Below, in pieces: positions 33,140 through 43,556 of a stretch of 64,000 nt of DNA (position 1 is the stretch's first letter; each line of letters begins with the position of its first letter). The notes under the pieces are model-generated. The model was not told the origin of the DNA, did no database searches, and saw only the letters and a program-made list of their open reading frames with translations. The stretch lies in contig CAUYUJ010021171.1 in the NCBI GenBank assembly GCA_963575745.1, forward strand, positions 383,501 through 447,500, written 5' to 3'. The position numbers and the translations under genes were made by a program. The stretch is from Prorocentrum cordatum. Taxonomy: Eukaryota > Sar > Dinophyceae > Prorocentrales > Prorocentraceae.

Positions 33140-33375
33140 GCCCCGTGCGCCGCCGTTTTGTCTTCATGTTCTCCCGAGCGTATTATCCTCTCTCTGTGTT
33201 TCCGTTGCGCGTTGCACGTTTGTTTTGTTGATTTGGCCTGAGCCCCTTGCGCGGCCGTTTTGTCACCCTGTTCTTCCCAGCTTATTATCCTGTCTCTCCT
33301 TTTGTCCGTCGCGCGTTGCATTATGGTGTTCTTGCTTTCGCCTGAGCCCCGTTGTCCGGCCGCTGTCTCGTCGTC
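33140..33375. repeat. Tandem repeat, ~104-bp unit, 2.2 copies
   Basis: GCCCCGTGCGCCGCCGTTTT (33139), GCCCCTTGCGCGGCCGTTTT (33242) and GCCCCGTTGTCCGGCCGCTG (33345) start successive units containing TATTATCCT and GCGCGTTGCA. Confidence 0.75.
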
Positions 33376-33447
33376 GTCGTCGTCAGCTCCTGAGTCGTTC
33401 TTTCGGGCATGCGGGTCCATGACAATACCAAGTATTCTGGCGATCAG

Positions 33448-33597
33448 CTCGGACGAAGCGACCCGCAATTCACTCACAGGAGAGGTTCCCGCCCCATACT
33501 TCCCCAATATTCAAACCTCAGCGGCCCCAAAGTGAGGCGAGTTATAGGGACTTCTTCGCAATTCACTCACAGACGAGGCTCCCGCCCCCATAATCAA
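33448..33597. repeat. Direct repeat, ~99-bp spacing
   Basis: CGCAATTCACTCACAGGAGA at 33465 and CGCAATTCACTCACAGACGA at 33557, both followed by GG(T/C)TCCCGCCCC. Confidence 0.75.
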
Positions 33598-33800
33598 GCC
33601 TGATGAAACCAAAAATGATGACAGTTACAGGTATTGGGATGACCCGTTCGGATTAGTAACATGATCTGCGGGCCCCATAGGCTCCGGCGCTTTGAAGGCG
33701 GAGCCGATACTTTCCTGATGTTTCGCGCAGCTGTCCTTATTGACGGGACTCGCCTGGGCGGCTGCAAATGCACCTCGCACGTCGAGCCTCCCCATACTGT

Positions 33801-34436
33801 GCGGGTGTGCCAAGATGGGCGGGGGGACGCATGCGGACCCTGCCACTGGGGCCTTCGGTGGAGCTCCCTATGGGGCCGCGAACCGCGTGAGGGGTGTGCC
33901 AAAGTGAGCGGGGGGACGCATGCGGACCCTGCCACTGGGGCCTTCGGTGGAGCTCCCCATGGGGCCACGAACCGTGTGAGGGGTGTGGCTAAATAAGCGG
34001 GGGAACGCATGCGGACCCTGCCGCTGGGGCCTTCGGTGGGGCTCCCTATGGGGCCACGATCCTTCTGACGGGTGTGCCGGAATGGGCGGGGGGACGCATG
34101 CGGACCCTGCCGCTTGGGCCTTCGGTGGAGCTCCCTATGGGCCACGATCCTCGTGAAGGGTGTGCCGAAATGGGCGGGGGGACGCATGCGGACCCTGCCG
34201 TTGAGGCCTTCGGTGGAGCTCCCTATGGGGCCACGATCCTCGTGAGGGGTGTGCCGAAATGTGCGGGGGGACGCAAGCGGACCCTGCCACTGGGGCCTTC
34301 GGTGGAGCTCCCTATGGGGCCACGATCCTCGTGAGGGGTGTTCCAAAGTAGGAGGGGGGACGACCCTGCCACTGGAGCCTTCGGTGGAGTTCCCTATGGG
34401 GCCACGAACCGCGTGAGAGGTGTGCCGAAATGGACA
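33801..34436. repeat. Tandem repeat, ~91-bp unit, 7 copies
   Basis: Each unit contains GGGGGACGCATGCGGACCCT, GGGGCCTTCGGTGGAGCTCC and GGGGCCACGA with a GGTGTGCC start. Unit length stays at 87-92 bp, so frames rotate between copies and remain open; it is not a protein repeat. Confidence 0.9.
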
Positions 34437-34614
34437 TGCGGCGAACAAAATCACGACGCTGACGATGGCGATGTTAATGATGCCGATGATCGCGATGATC
34501 ACAGTGAAGCTCAAGATAATGATGATGAGGACTGCACGCGGAGAGGAGAGGGAGGGATGGGAGGAGGGAGGAGGGGGAGGAGGGGGAAGAGGAGGAGAGG
34601 AGACGCGGGGCGCT

Positions 34615-34665
34615 GTCTCTTCGAAACGAGGCGCCAACACCACAGGATGGTTGGGAATGCTGCAA
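34615..34665 (-). repeat. Dispersed repeat CCATCCTGTGGTGTTG, copy 2
   Basis: The complement reads CCCAACCATCCTGTGGTGTT then CCTCGTTTCGAAGAGAC, matching 10465-10512. Confidence 0.6.
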
Positions 34666-34895
34666 TAAGATGGAGTCTCTAGGGCTCCGGTCGTGATTCG
34701 TCACGATGCTTCAATGTTTGGAAACGTCGAATCTCAAGGAATGCTGTCATGATCAGATTGGCTCAGGATGCGCTCCAGGATTTCCAGGGGGCCTGACAGC
34801 CATCGCTCCTGGAACCCTTAATAAGACGTCTGGGGACCTCAGGCATCCTGGGAGCCTTGGAAATCGTTGACCCGATCATTATCGTGACCTTCTTA

Positions 34896-35074
34896 GGGGA
34901 ACGAACAATGATATAGACATAACAACTCGGAGGTCCGCGCGGATTTCTCGGATCGGCGCTGGAGCCCCCTCGCGGCGCCTCCGGCGCCGCCCCTGGCGCG
35001 CTCCGCGCGCCAGGGAGGGGGGTCCAACGCCGATCCGAGAAATCCGCGCGGACCTCCTAGTTTGTATGTTCCCC
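34896..35074. mobile_element. Palindromic introner-like element, family 1 copy 3
   Basis: The best-preserved copy. Arms at 34928-34963 and 35022-35057 are nearly perfect complements (GGAGGTCCGCGCGGATTTCT, then CGGATCGGCGCTGGA). The outer ends are GGGGAACGAACAATG and the complement of GGGGAACATACAAAC. The loop is GCGCC-rich and itself palindromic. No open frame flanks it convincingly, so it is not obviously in a gene. Confidence 0.75.
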
Positions 35075-35149
35075 AAGCAGAGCTTGCCTCAATAGGGGTC
35101 TCATAGCGGATTCGTATGGTTAGGTCAAGTTTGTCGCCGATTTTCGCTG

Positions 35150-35265
35150 CACGCCCGGGTGCCCGGGTGCCCGGGGGCCGGGGCCCGGCCCGGTGGGGGC
35201 CCATGGGGGTGCCCGGGGGGTGCCCGGGGGGTGCCCGGGGGTGCCCGGGCGTGCCCGGGGGTGCC
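35150..35265. repeat. (GTGCCCGGG)n minisatellite
   Basis: About ten GTGCCCGGG(GG) units in succession. Confidence 0.85.
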
Positions 35266-35405
35266 CTATAGCCCTATAGCCCTACAACTCTATAGCTCTA
35301 TAGCCCGATAGCCCAATAGCCCAATAGCCCTATTGCCCTACAACTCTATAGCCCTATAGCTCTATAGCCCTATAGCTCAATAGCCCTATAGCCCCCTAGC
35401 CCTAT
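35265..35405. repeat. (CCCTATAG)n short tandem repeat
   Basis: About fifteen TATAGCCC-type units with TACAACTC variants. It does not match the TTTAGGG telomere unit. Confidence 0.85.
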
Positions 35406-35724
35406 AGACCTGATTGGGTTTTTTTCTCTGGTTTCATTTATGACAACAGAGATCAGCGGACCGACGAAGTGCGTTCCCGGAACCCGGGAACCCGGGAACC
35501 GTGGGAACCAAAAAATCCGGGAAGCCAACCAAAATCGGCGGGAAACTGTCGCCTAATCTTTCAACATCCGCTGCAGGACCCCTTCAGTGCAAGCGCTGAT
35601 TGGGGAATGCCATCTTGTTTGTTCCCCTGCTTCTGCTCTTTGAGTGGTCGCACGCAATGGTGAGCCAAGGCCCGGGACAGCCAGGTGGGCCTGGAGGGCT
35701 TCTCCGAAGGGCTTAGGCGACCCG

Positions 35725-36395
35725 TCCTCCTCCTCCTCCTCCTCCTCCTCCTCCTCCTCCTCCTCCTCGGGTCGCCTACGGCCACGGGGGAAACCGTGCA
35801 GGTGGGCTGAGGCCCTGCGCTCGCGCGAATGACCGGGCGCCGCCTGCGCTCCAAGCGCCCGCCGAGAGAGGGCGCTCCGCGCACGCAGTGCCGGCCGACG
35901 GGTCTTGCTCGCTCGCTCCCGGCCGTGTGCCGATGGAGCGTGGGCTCTGGCCAAGATGGAAGCTGATGGGCAACTCTTCCACCGCCACTACCACATGCAG
36001 GACGGGGGAGAGGGGAGGATAAGGAGGTCTTCCTCTTCCTCCTCCTCCTCCTCCTCCTCCTCCTCCTCCTCCTCCTCCTCCTCGGGTCGCCTACGGCCAC
36101 GGGGGAAACCGTGCAGGTGGGCTGAGGCCCTGCGCTCGCGCGAATGACCGGGCGCCGCCTGCGCTCCAAGCGCCCGCCGAGAGAGGGCGCTCCGCGCACG
36201 CAGTGCCGGCCGACGGGTCTTGCTCGCTCGCTCCCGGCCGTGTGCCGATGGAGCGTGGGCTCTGGCCAAGATGGAAGCTGATGGGCAACTCTTCCACCGC
36301 CACTACCACATGCAGGACGGGGGAGAGGGGAGGATAAGGAGGTCTTCCTCTTCCTCCTCCTCCTCCTCCTCCTCCTCCTCCTCCTCCTCGCTCTC
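35725..36395. repeat. 315-bp tandem duplication with (TCC)n
   Basis: The unit starting GGGTCGCCTACGGCCACGGG at 35769 recurs at 36084 with virtually no substitutions; each unit carries a (TCC)n block of different length (35725-35768, 36024-36083, 36344-36390). The near identity points to a recent duplication or an assembly feature. A 370-codon minus frame spanning both copies is a product of the repeat. 36395-37130 shows no gene I can support. Confidence 0.9.
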
Positions 36396-37129
36396 CTACC
36401 TACGGTAATAGTGGTGGTGCATGGGCCCATCAGAATAACACCTTGTTGCCATTTTTGCTTGTTGACAGAAGACTTCAGAAGCAAAATCTCGAACCACTCG
36501 ATCTGGAAAACGGGGGCATCCCAGAAGCCTTGCCGGCCTTCACTTCCACGGCACACGCGGTGGCCAGAGTGGACCCAACGAAACACCGAGTCCAGCCGTT
36601 TCAGGGCAATCCGAGGCTGGTGGATGCGCAATCGTCGGCCGGCCTTTCCAGGGCCTGCGCAGCCCCTCGACACTTGTCAGACGTGACATGCTTGCGCAGC
36701 CGGGGATGCCGGGGCAGTCGCAGTCGGCTCGGATGAGCACCGGCCGCTGCCACAGACGCCATCAAGACAAGCGGCATGGCGACCACAGACCTGGCAGCAG
36801 CACAAAGAGGGCTCGCGCGGACGGGCACCTCCTCGGAGCGGCAGATCAGCGCTGGATGAACTGCATGGAGCTGATGGCACCCAGGAAGAAGACGGTCGGC
36901 ACCTCCAGAGAATCGGCCAATCTCCGGGGATCTCGGTAGACCCCCCGGGGGCCCCGGCAGGCCAAAAAGGGCCCCAGACCGCCCAGACAACCTGCGTCGT
37001 CGAGGATCGGTCCGCCCCACAGCTACCAGAGCTCGTTCTGCCAGCCCAGCCCATCCTCTACTCAAACTCGCGAGGCTGGCTGGCCGTGCGCCCTGCCCCT
37101 GTGCTCTCCCCCTCGTCCACCTTCTCCAC

Positions 37130-37640
37130 CGCATCCTCCTCCTCCTCCTCCCTCCTCATCTTCCCTCCTCCTCCCTCCTCCCTCCTCCCTCCTCCCTCCT
37201 CCTCCCTCCTCCCTCCTCCTCCTCCTCCTCCTCCCTCCTCCCTCCTCCCTCCTCCTCTCCTCCTCTTCCTCCTTCCTCCTTCTTCCTCCTCCTCCTCTTC
37301 CGATTATTATTATTACTACTCTTACTCTTCTTGTTATGTTTAGTCGTATGTTGATTATTATTGTTCTTGTTATTCGTATTTTTCTTATTATGATTATGAT
37401 TATGATGATTTGTATTACTAGCATTATTATTCTCCTTCTCCTTCTCCTCCTCCTTCGCCTCCTCCTCCTCCTCCTCCTCCCATCTCCCCTCCCTCCGCCT
37501 CCTTCTCTTCTTCCTCCTTTCCCCCCTCCTCCTCCTCCTCCTCCTCCTCCTCCTCCTCCTCCTCCTCCTTATCCTCATCCTCATCCTCATCCTCCGTCTC
37601 CTCCTCCTCCTCGTCATCTTCCTCCTTCTCGTCTTGCTGC
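37130..37640. repeat. (TCC)n polypyrimidine tract
   Basis: About 510 bp of TCC/TTC/CTC, broken by a short T/A-rich stretch at 37303-37430. Confidence 0.9.
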
Positions 37641-37737
37641 TTCTCCTCACCCACCGGATGACCTCGTGCGAACGACGACTGGTGCGGACTCTAGTACACA
37701 TGTATAAGAGAGGAGGCAGGCTAAGGTAAGACTCTCC

Positions 37738-37950
37738 GTGGGAGGAGGCGGAAGGAGGAGGAGGAGGAGGAGGAGGAGGAGGAGGAGGAGGAGGAGGAGG
37801 AGGAGGAGGAGGAGGGAGGAGGAGGAAGAGGAGAAGGGAGGAGGAGGAGGAGGAGGAGGAGGAGGAGGAGGAGGAGGGGGAGGAGGAGCAGGGGGAGGGA
37901 GGAGGAAGAGGAGGAAGAGGAGGAGGAGGAGGAGGAGGAGGAGGAGGAGG
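37738..37950. repeat. (GGA)n polypurine tract
   Basis: About 210 bp of GGA/GAA on the plus strand, inverted relative to 37130-37640 with a 98-bp spacer. No supported gene is seen in 37951-38880. Confidence 0.9.
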
Positions 37951-38879
37951 TGTGCTGCCAGGAAAAACTCAGACGATGCCGAAGGTCCCGCACGCTCAGG
38001 TGGCCCCGACCCAAGCACGGGCTACCCGGGCTGTGCCGTGCCCACGGCTGGTTCGGACGCACCTCAAAGAAAACCGAGCCTCACGTGGACTCGATCAAAG
38101 AGGCCTCGAAGTTTCTGGGACGGGGCGAGGGGAATAGGCCTCGACGTTTCTGTGGGAGAGGGAGGGGGAGGATGGACGGGGAAGGAGAGAGGTTCAGGAG
38201 GGGGGGGAAGGGGGGACTTGGAGAAGAAAGAACGTGGGGAGGGACGAGGGCGGAGGGTAATCCATTATCTTCCCTCCCCCCGTCTGCGGCTCCCAGCGGC
38301 AGCGGCAGAATCAGGCGCCGCCAGCATGTGCACTGCCAGCCAGCGGAAGGTGAAGATGGGGTAAGCCACCGGGGTCCGCGCCGCCGCGATCTGGCAAGGG
38401 GGGACCAAGCGACACGAGCAGGCCTGCTTGCTTGCTGTTTTTTGCAGGGCAGTGAGAGGGCGCGCCTCATGCCACTACCCTGCCAAATGCAGCCGATACC
38501 AACTTGCCGATCAAAATACGATTGCCTTCTTACATTTTAAGACCGACCCGTGCTTACAAAGACTCACGAGCGCGTCCTCGGCACTGAACACAAGGCCTCT
38601 TCAAGCAATATCACATCACCGTGCAACGAGGATACAATCGAACAATCAAACTGGGCTCAAATAGTGCACAACTCCCAAGACCCGAAGCATCAAGCTTATG
38701 TGGTTACCGCCACCACTCCAAGAACGCATACCAAACACGATAGCGATGAACATGTTACAATGTAACATAACTCGCATCCGTTATCATATGGGGCGGCTGA
38801 ATTACAAAACGTGTCCTGATAGCACATGCTGTTCGTTTGTGACGGACTGTGTCCATGGACGTATGTGGCATGAACGTGA

Positions 38880-38990
38880 ATGTCTGTATGCATGCACGTC
38901 TGGATGTATGTGTTTGTGTAGGTGTGTATGTATGCATGTATGTGTATGTATATACACACATATATATATATATATATTAGTGTGTACATC
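38880..38990. repeat. (TG)/(TA) microsatellite
   Basis: TGTATGTATGCATG-type words pass into (TA)n. Confidence 0.85.
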
Positions 38991-39084
38991 TGCAAGCTCA
39001 TTGTTCTCAAGCGGCCAAACAATGGGGATTGAAGACGAATCGATTGCTCTGCATATCTGCACGGCCCCTGGGCCGGGCATTGCC

Positions 39085-39135
39085 CATTTCGGAGACCCGA
39101 CGACCGAACACAACAGGATGGTCGGGATATGCATG
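39085..39135 (-). repeat. Dispersed repeat CCATCCTGTGGTGTTG, copy 3
   Basis: The complement reads CCCGACCATCCTGTTGTGTT then CGGTCGTCGGGTCTCCGAAA; more diverged than the other two copies. Confidence 0.5.
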
Positions 39136-39428
39136 GAATGTCTGTGTTGTCACATGTCTCCCGTACCACAGCCTTGAAACACATGTTACATATAAATGAT
39201 TATACAAAAAAGTTTCCATACACGGGAAATATACATATATATGCAACATCTAGGTTGTCATAATATTGTTACCAGGCGCGTTGTCTCCGGGGTGCGTGGG
39301 GGAGGAAAAGGAGCAGGATGACGAGGGGCACCCGTCTCCAGCGAACCTTGGAACATATGAGGGGTGCATGTTTTTGACGCAAAATTTCCTTACCAAGAGC
39401 CTGAACGATAAATGGCAGATCTGTGTTT

Positions 39429-39992
39429 TCACAACAAGGGCCCCACCGACACCCAGAGAGCATCCACCTGGCAGCACGGACCGCCGACGACTCCCAAAGA
39501 CTCGGCGCGTCGGCCCAACCCTGCAGGCTCAACACTAGCAAGCCACCTGACCAGCTTCATGAAACGCGGCAACAACTTCCCCAGAGCGGATATCGCGTTC
39601 GCCGAGGAAGTCGGACCAGGCGAGACACGGGCCCGCCACAGCCTATACCGCGGGGCGTTCACCGCCAAGCGCGTGCTCTCTATCTTTCGAAGGCAAAATT
39701 CGAGATCACCGGACACATATTCTTGCGGACACATATTCTTGCGAAGCAAAAGCGGAATCAGCCTGCAGCGAGCCTGCAGGACAACAACGCCCGTCAATGC
39801 AGCGGCGCGCCGAGCAAACTCCAGGAGGCCATGCAATGGACACATCCCTTTCCTCAACCCTTTTATTACATCCAGCATCGCATCCAGCATCCGACGTCCG
39901 GGAATGGCAAGCACGTCGCACAAGCACAAGGCGGGCATCGCGCCAAAATGATACGAGAGGCAAAGCAGGGAGATGTCGGTCAACGAGGTCAA
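39429..39992 (-). CDS. Hypothetical protein, weak
   Basis: A 187-codon minus-strand frame with mixed composition ([40 protein letters not shown]). The opposite strand is open over the same interval, so coding status is doubtful. A 17-bp tandem repeat (ACACATATTCTTGCGGA) lies inside it. No family recognised. Confidence 0.25.
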   Translation of the reverse strand: MTSLTDISLLCLSYHFGAMPALCLCDVLAIPGRRMLDAMLDVIKGLRKGMCPLHGLLEFARRAAALTGVVVLQARCRLIPLLLRKNMCPQEYVSGDLEFCLRKIESTRLAVNAPRYRLWRARVSPGPTSSANAISALGKLLPRFMKLVRWLASVEPAGLGRRAESLGVVGGPCCQVDALWVSVGPLL

Positions 39993-40014
39993 CGATCACG
40001 CGGACGAGCCCTCA

Positions 40015-40048
40015 TGTATATATATATATATATGTATATATATGTATG

Positions 40049-40079
<31 letters not shown>

Positions 40080-40135
40080 GCATATACACATGTGTACATA
40101 TACACATGCATACATACACATATATATATATACAC
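40015..40135. repeat. (TA)n-rich microsatellite
   Basis: TATATA/TATGTA/CATACA words, immediately beside the hairpin at 40137. Confidence 0.9.
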
Positions 40136-40136
40136 A

Positions 40137-40177
40137 CTAGAACCCACGCGCGCGCTACGCGCGCGCGTAGGTTCTAG
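40137..40177 (-). repeat. 41-bp perfect-type hairpin, possible Helitron 3' end
   Basis: CTAGAACC-ACGCGCGCGC and its complement flank a 1-3 nt centre with a single mismatch. On the minus strand the hairpin closes with ...GGTTCTAG and is followed by T, matching the CTRR-3' then T of Helitron ends. It lies just downstream of the truncated Helitron-like gene. Confidence 0.55.
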
Positions 40178-40199
40178 TCATAGTTTGTCCATGGCTCTC

Positions 40200-41285
40200 C
40201 GCAACCACAGCCAATCTCTACGGCCGCAAGTCCGAAGAGCCCCAGCGCGACTCCTTCTCCGCGCTGCTCTGCGTTCCTTCCCCGAAGGAGATCACGCTGG
40301 AGGTCTTTCGCAATCGTAGTCGCCGTTGTCGTAGATCTCCCTGATGTGAATATTCCGCGCTTTCGTTGCGCCCACTGCGTCGGTGTGCAATGCTGTTGAG
40401 CACCCCGCAGTTCCAGCGACGTGGATGAGAAGGTATGCGAGCGGGTCCACGTGCTCGGACAGAAAGGGCAACTCGCGGGTTGCGTCGGAGCCGCCCGTGC
40501 GACGTGTAAACGCAGAGACGTAGCGGGGAGGCAGAGGCCCCTCTCCCACCACTGCGAAAGCCACCTCGGCCGCGGACGGGGCGCCGCAACGTCGCGGATC
40601 TTTCTCCACTCCTCCCGCGAAACGGAGGACGTGTTCGGGGGCAGATGCACCATGAGCGGCCCTGGAAATTTCGACGACGTCGTTCATGTGTCGGAACTGC
40701 GACGGGCACGGGTTCGCGGACGCGCGCACAAGCATTCTGAGCAGGTCGAGGACATTTCGTTGTAGGTCGGGGAACGACTCGGCTCTGGCAGTCGTTGCTT
40801 CTGTTGGGTCGTAGATGTACAGTTGCGCGCGCTTCGGACTGCGGCTCGACTCTGGGTGAAGGGCGCCTACGGATTTGAACGCGCGCCCTTGGAGTACGAA
40901 CGCCGGCGGACCTCTGCCGGAAGAGGTCGGGGGGGGGGCTTCCGTCCGACGGCAGTGCTCTCGCTGTTGAATGATGCGAATCCAAGGGCGCAGTTGCAGG
41001 ACCGGATGTGCTGCGCGCGGTCGCGAGACGGACCTCGACGCAGGAGCTCCGACAGTTCGTCTGGGGCGGGAGGCAAAATGGGGGCGCCGGCGAGAGCGCC
41101 GCATTTGCAGCATGCGCCGAAATCCTTTCCACGCGCTTCCGGGCAACGCGATCTCTCGGCGAAAAAATGCAATGCCCCGCATGTCGCGCAGGATCCTTGG
41201 AAGTGGCCGGTCGGAGAGAGCCACGCTCTCGGAACGCGGTTGCCGCGCCAGTCGTCTTTGGGCCGCCAGCCGGCGCGGCGCCCGC
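40200..41285 (-). pseudogene. Helitron-like Rep N-terminal domain, truncated
   Basis: Minus-strand coding from about 41285 reads CATCGALHFFAE, then ACCKCGALAGAPILPPAPDE, LSELLRRGPSRDRAQHIRSC and NCALGFASF: the conserved entry into Helitron Rep/helicase proteins (C-x2-C-G-A; C-C-x-x-G; LPP..P..L..LL; R..IR.YN.A.AF.S). After a frameshift near 40950 it continues PAFVLQGRAFKSVGALHPES, AQLYIYDPTEATTARAES, DPRRCGAPSAAEVAFAVVGE and HVDPLAYLLIHVAGTAG, matching the H-R-I-G-S-L-x-P, Q-L-Y-I-Y-D, R-x-N-x-P and D-P-L-x-Y blocks. The HUH nuclease motif and the Pif1-type helicase are absent; the frame ends 40 bp from the hairpin. This is an internally deleted, non-autonomous relic. Confidence 0.7.
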
Positions 41286-43186
41286 TAAGTTTTCCGCGGG
41301 CGGCCCCAGGCAAGGGTTCCGCGAACCAGTTCCGATGTGCTGTGCAGGTGGGCGGACCACTCGACGAGGCCTGCAATGCTACGCGGGTGGACTTGTTGCG
41401 AAACCACGGTGCAGTCAATGCGCTGCCAGTGCATTCCGGTGAGTCGCGTGCTCGGAGGTACACGCGGACGACTGCAGTAACTTTCTTGCGGGCCGCTTGC
41501 AAGGGGTTGCCAGTTGGGCGGGCGCGCTGGACATCCGCAGACGTCGACGTCGAGGGATGGTCGGGTCTGGCGGCGGCGGCAAACGTGGCACGCTGGAGGT
41601 GGGCTGGGCAGAACCCAACGCGGCATGGTTGCTTTAATCAACTTCCTGTCGCAGCTTGGGAAGGAGCAGGCCGGTTTGCAATAACGTTCGCACAGGCCGC
41701 TGTTGTGCGGCACTGCTCGTCGCACTCCGCAGACTTCTGGGGCGCGGCGGCCAGTTTTCCCAAGCCCTTGGCAAGGGGGCCCCGAGAGCCAACAGTGCCT
41801 ACATCGGACCACGGCGCCGAGGGGCCCGACGCGATGAACGCGCCCTATGGCTCGATTGCTGCATGGCTTTCCTTTTTGAACGCGCGCGGTGCAAAGGCCC
41901 TCGGACGACTTGCGTTGAGCTGCGCCGTTGCATCCAGACGAGCTACAAGGGCGCTCTGTTTGCTCGTGCGCGCGCTTCCCGAATGATGATGGTACTTGCG
42001 TCGTTGACAAACCACGCGTTCGACGCAGCCCTGCTGAACCAGGGGCGGAGCGGCCGTCGCATCTACGCGTGGCGCATGGGAAACAGGAAGAAGCGCAAAG
42101 AAAACACATCGTGTCCTCTGGCGACTCGACGACGTTCCTACAGGCGGACGTACGGCAGAAATGGAGCAGGGCTGGCGGTTGGCAGAAGAGGCAATGCTGG
42201 CCGCGTTGTTGAGGGACGCGAAAGCTGCAGGTGGCCGTAGCGCAAGGAAGGACACCGACCATGCACATGGGGCACAGAGCCGCCTCGGCGGATGTGTTCC
42301 CTTGCGCCACTGGCGCCCCGCACTTCGGAGCTGCGCGTCGCAAGGGTGCAGATGCAAGCGCTGTCGGACACGGCGCTGGAGCGGCATCAGGAGGGTCCGC
42401 GGCCGGCGCGGTTCCGCCGCGCTCGGCGCACACATCGGGCGATCCGGGAGCTCCTCGGCGAAAGAAGCACACTGTGCACGGTCGACGTCCGGCTTGGCAC
42501 GCGACGCAAAGCCTGTGTTCTGCATCGCCCCGATCCTCTTGGCAGCCTGTCGATGCGCAGGCGAATGTGCGAGCGGGGTTGCAAGGGAAGGAGGTGCTGC
42601 TGTGGCGGGTGAAGAATTGCGGAAGCAGCTCGGACGCAGCCTTCACTTTCTGCCGGACGCGGGAAGGACACCCGAGCACTGCGAAACGACAGGGCAGGGA
42701 TTTATCAGAGCATGGAAAGCATGGGCCGGATGATTTGTCGGTGGCTAGCTGGCGACATCCGACGCGAGCGTTTTTACACAGGTGCCACTCGCGCGTCCTA
42801 TTGTGGCATGGGTATGTGTAGTGCGGCTTGCAGAAAGTAGGCTTGACCTGTGTGTTCGACTTGCGGAAGGGTGGGGCTACTGGGGCATCGCATTGGGTGT
42901 GGGCACAGAGTGTGTCAGACGAATTACACCGCTCGCAGTATGTTTGACGTTCACGTTTGCCGATGCCTTCGGCTGAGACCTTCGGTTGGGTTCCAGTGCG
43001 CATGGGATAATTGGCATACGTGCAACGTGGCTTCTCGCAAACAGCTGGCGGCATGGAGACAAATATGGAAGTGCAGGGAACAGCGGCTCGAACCGCGATA
43101 TGGACGGCAGCCTGCAATGCCGTAGAAAGGAGCAGGGAAATTCTGAAAGCTGGCCGCGGATGCAGCAGCATGTCTTGAGCCGACAT
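41285..43186 (-). CDS. Cys-rich N-terminal array of the Helitron-like protein
   Basis: A continuous 633-codon frame immediately 5' of, and probably fused to, the Rep domain. It has about 60 Cys arranged in roughly ten units of 30-40 residues, each C-x(3-4)-C-x(10-16)-C-x2-C-x(5-8)-P/F-C (for example PCATATCSFRVPQQRGQHCL, FCQPPALLHFCRTSACRN, MCFLCASSCFPCATRRC). The spacing suggests an array of small zinc-binding modules. The frame is intact even though the Rep part is broken. ATG 43186 is the first Met; upstream is a (GAC)n tract. Other frames in the interval are shadows. I do not recall a named domain with this exact spacing. Confidence 0.6.
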   Translation of the reverse strand: MSAQDMLLHPRPAFRISLLLSTALQAAVHIAVRAAVPCTSIFVSMPPAVCEKPRCTYANYPMRTGTQPKVSAEGIGKRERQTYCERCNSSDTLCAHTQCDAPVAPPFRKSNTQVKPTFCKPHYTYPCHNRTREWHLCKNARVGCRQLATDKSSGPCFPCSDKSLPCRFAVLGCPSRVRQKVKAASELLPQFFTRHSSTSFPCNPARTFACASTGCQEDRGDAEHRLCVACQAGRRPCTVCFFRRGAPGSPDVCAERGGTAPAADPPDAAPAPCPTALASAPLRRAAPKCGAPVAQGNTSAEAALCPMCMVGVLPCATATCSFRVPQQRGQHCLFCQPPALLHFCRTSACRNVVESPEDTMCFLCASSCFPCATRRCDGRSAPGSAGLRRTRGLSTTQVPSSFGKRAHEQTERPCSSSGCNGAAQRKSSEGLCTARVQKGKPCSNRAIGRVHRVGPLGAVVRCRHCWLSGPPCQGLGKTGRRAPEVCGVRRAVPHNSGLCERYCKPACSFPSCDRKLIKATMPRWVLPSPPPACHVCRRRQTRPSLDVDVCGCPARPPNWQPLASGPQESYCSRPRVPPSTRLTGMHWQRIDCTVVSQQVHPRSIAGLVEWSAHLHSTSELVRGTLAWGRPRKT

Positions 43187-43214
43187 GGGGCGCTGAGACT
43201 GCGGAGACGTCGAC

Positions 43215-43335
43215 TTCTACCACGACGACAACCCACGACGGCGACCCCGACGACGATGACGACGACCCCGACGACGATGACGACGACCCAGACGATGACG
43301 ACGACGTCAACCTCGACGACGACGACGACCATCTC
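43215..43335. repeat. (GAC)n trinucleotide tract
   Basis: GACGAC/GATGAC/CCCGAC repeats. 43335-43556 is C-rich, with no gene seen. Confidence 0.9.
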
Positions 43336-43556
43336 GCCTTGTCTAATTCCCTACCAGCGGCTCGATTTCTTCCCATTCTTTTCTCTTCCACCGTGTTCGT
43401 CCAGCCCCCCTATCATCCTTGTGTCCTCGGTCACGTGGCGCCGTGGGCCCCCCCCTCCCTCTCTCGCCCCAGCCGCAGCTCTGCTGTTTGTTTCGTCGCC
43501 CTGCCCCCCTGTGCTGCCGGCCGCGCCGCCGGGGCCCCATGAGGCAAGATCGCCTG

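Noticed and set aside
33594-34643. 349-codon minus-strand frame
   Set aside because: It runs through the 91-bp tandem array, which is open in several frames; unit length does not preserve a protein repeat.
35265-35405. (CCCTATAG)n as a telomere repeat
   Set aside because: The 8-bp unit does not match the TTTAGGG type expected in dinoflagellates and the tract is short and internal.
35561-36673. 370-codon minus-strand frame with duplicated segments
   Set aside because: It spans the 315-bp duplication and (TCC)n tracts; the repeats keep it open.
40823-41986. Plus-strand 387-codon frame over the Helitron-like region
   Set aside because: The minus strand carries the recognisable Rep motifs and regular Cys modules; the plus frame has no ordered features.
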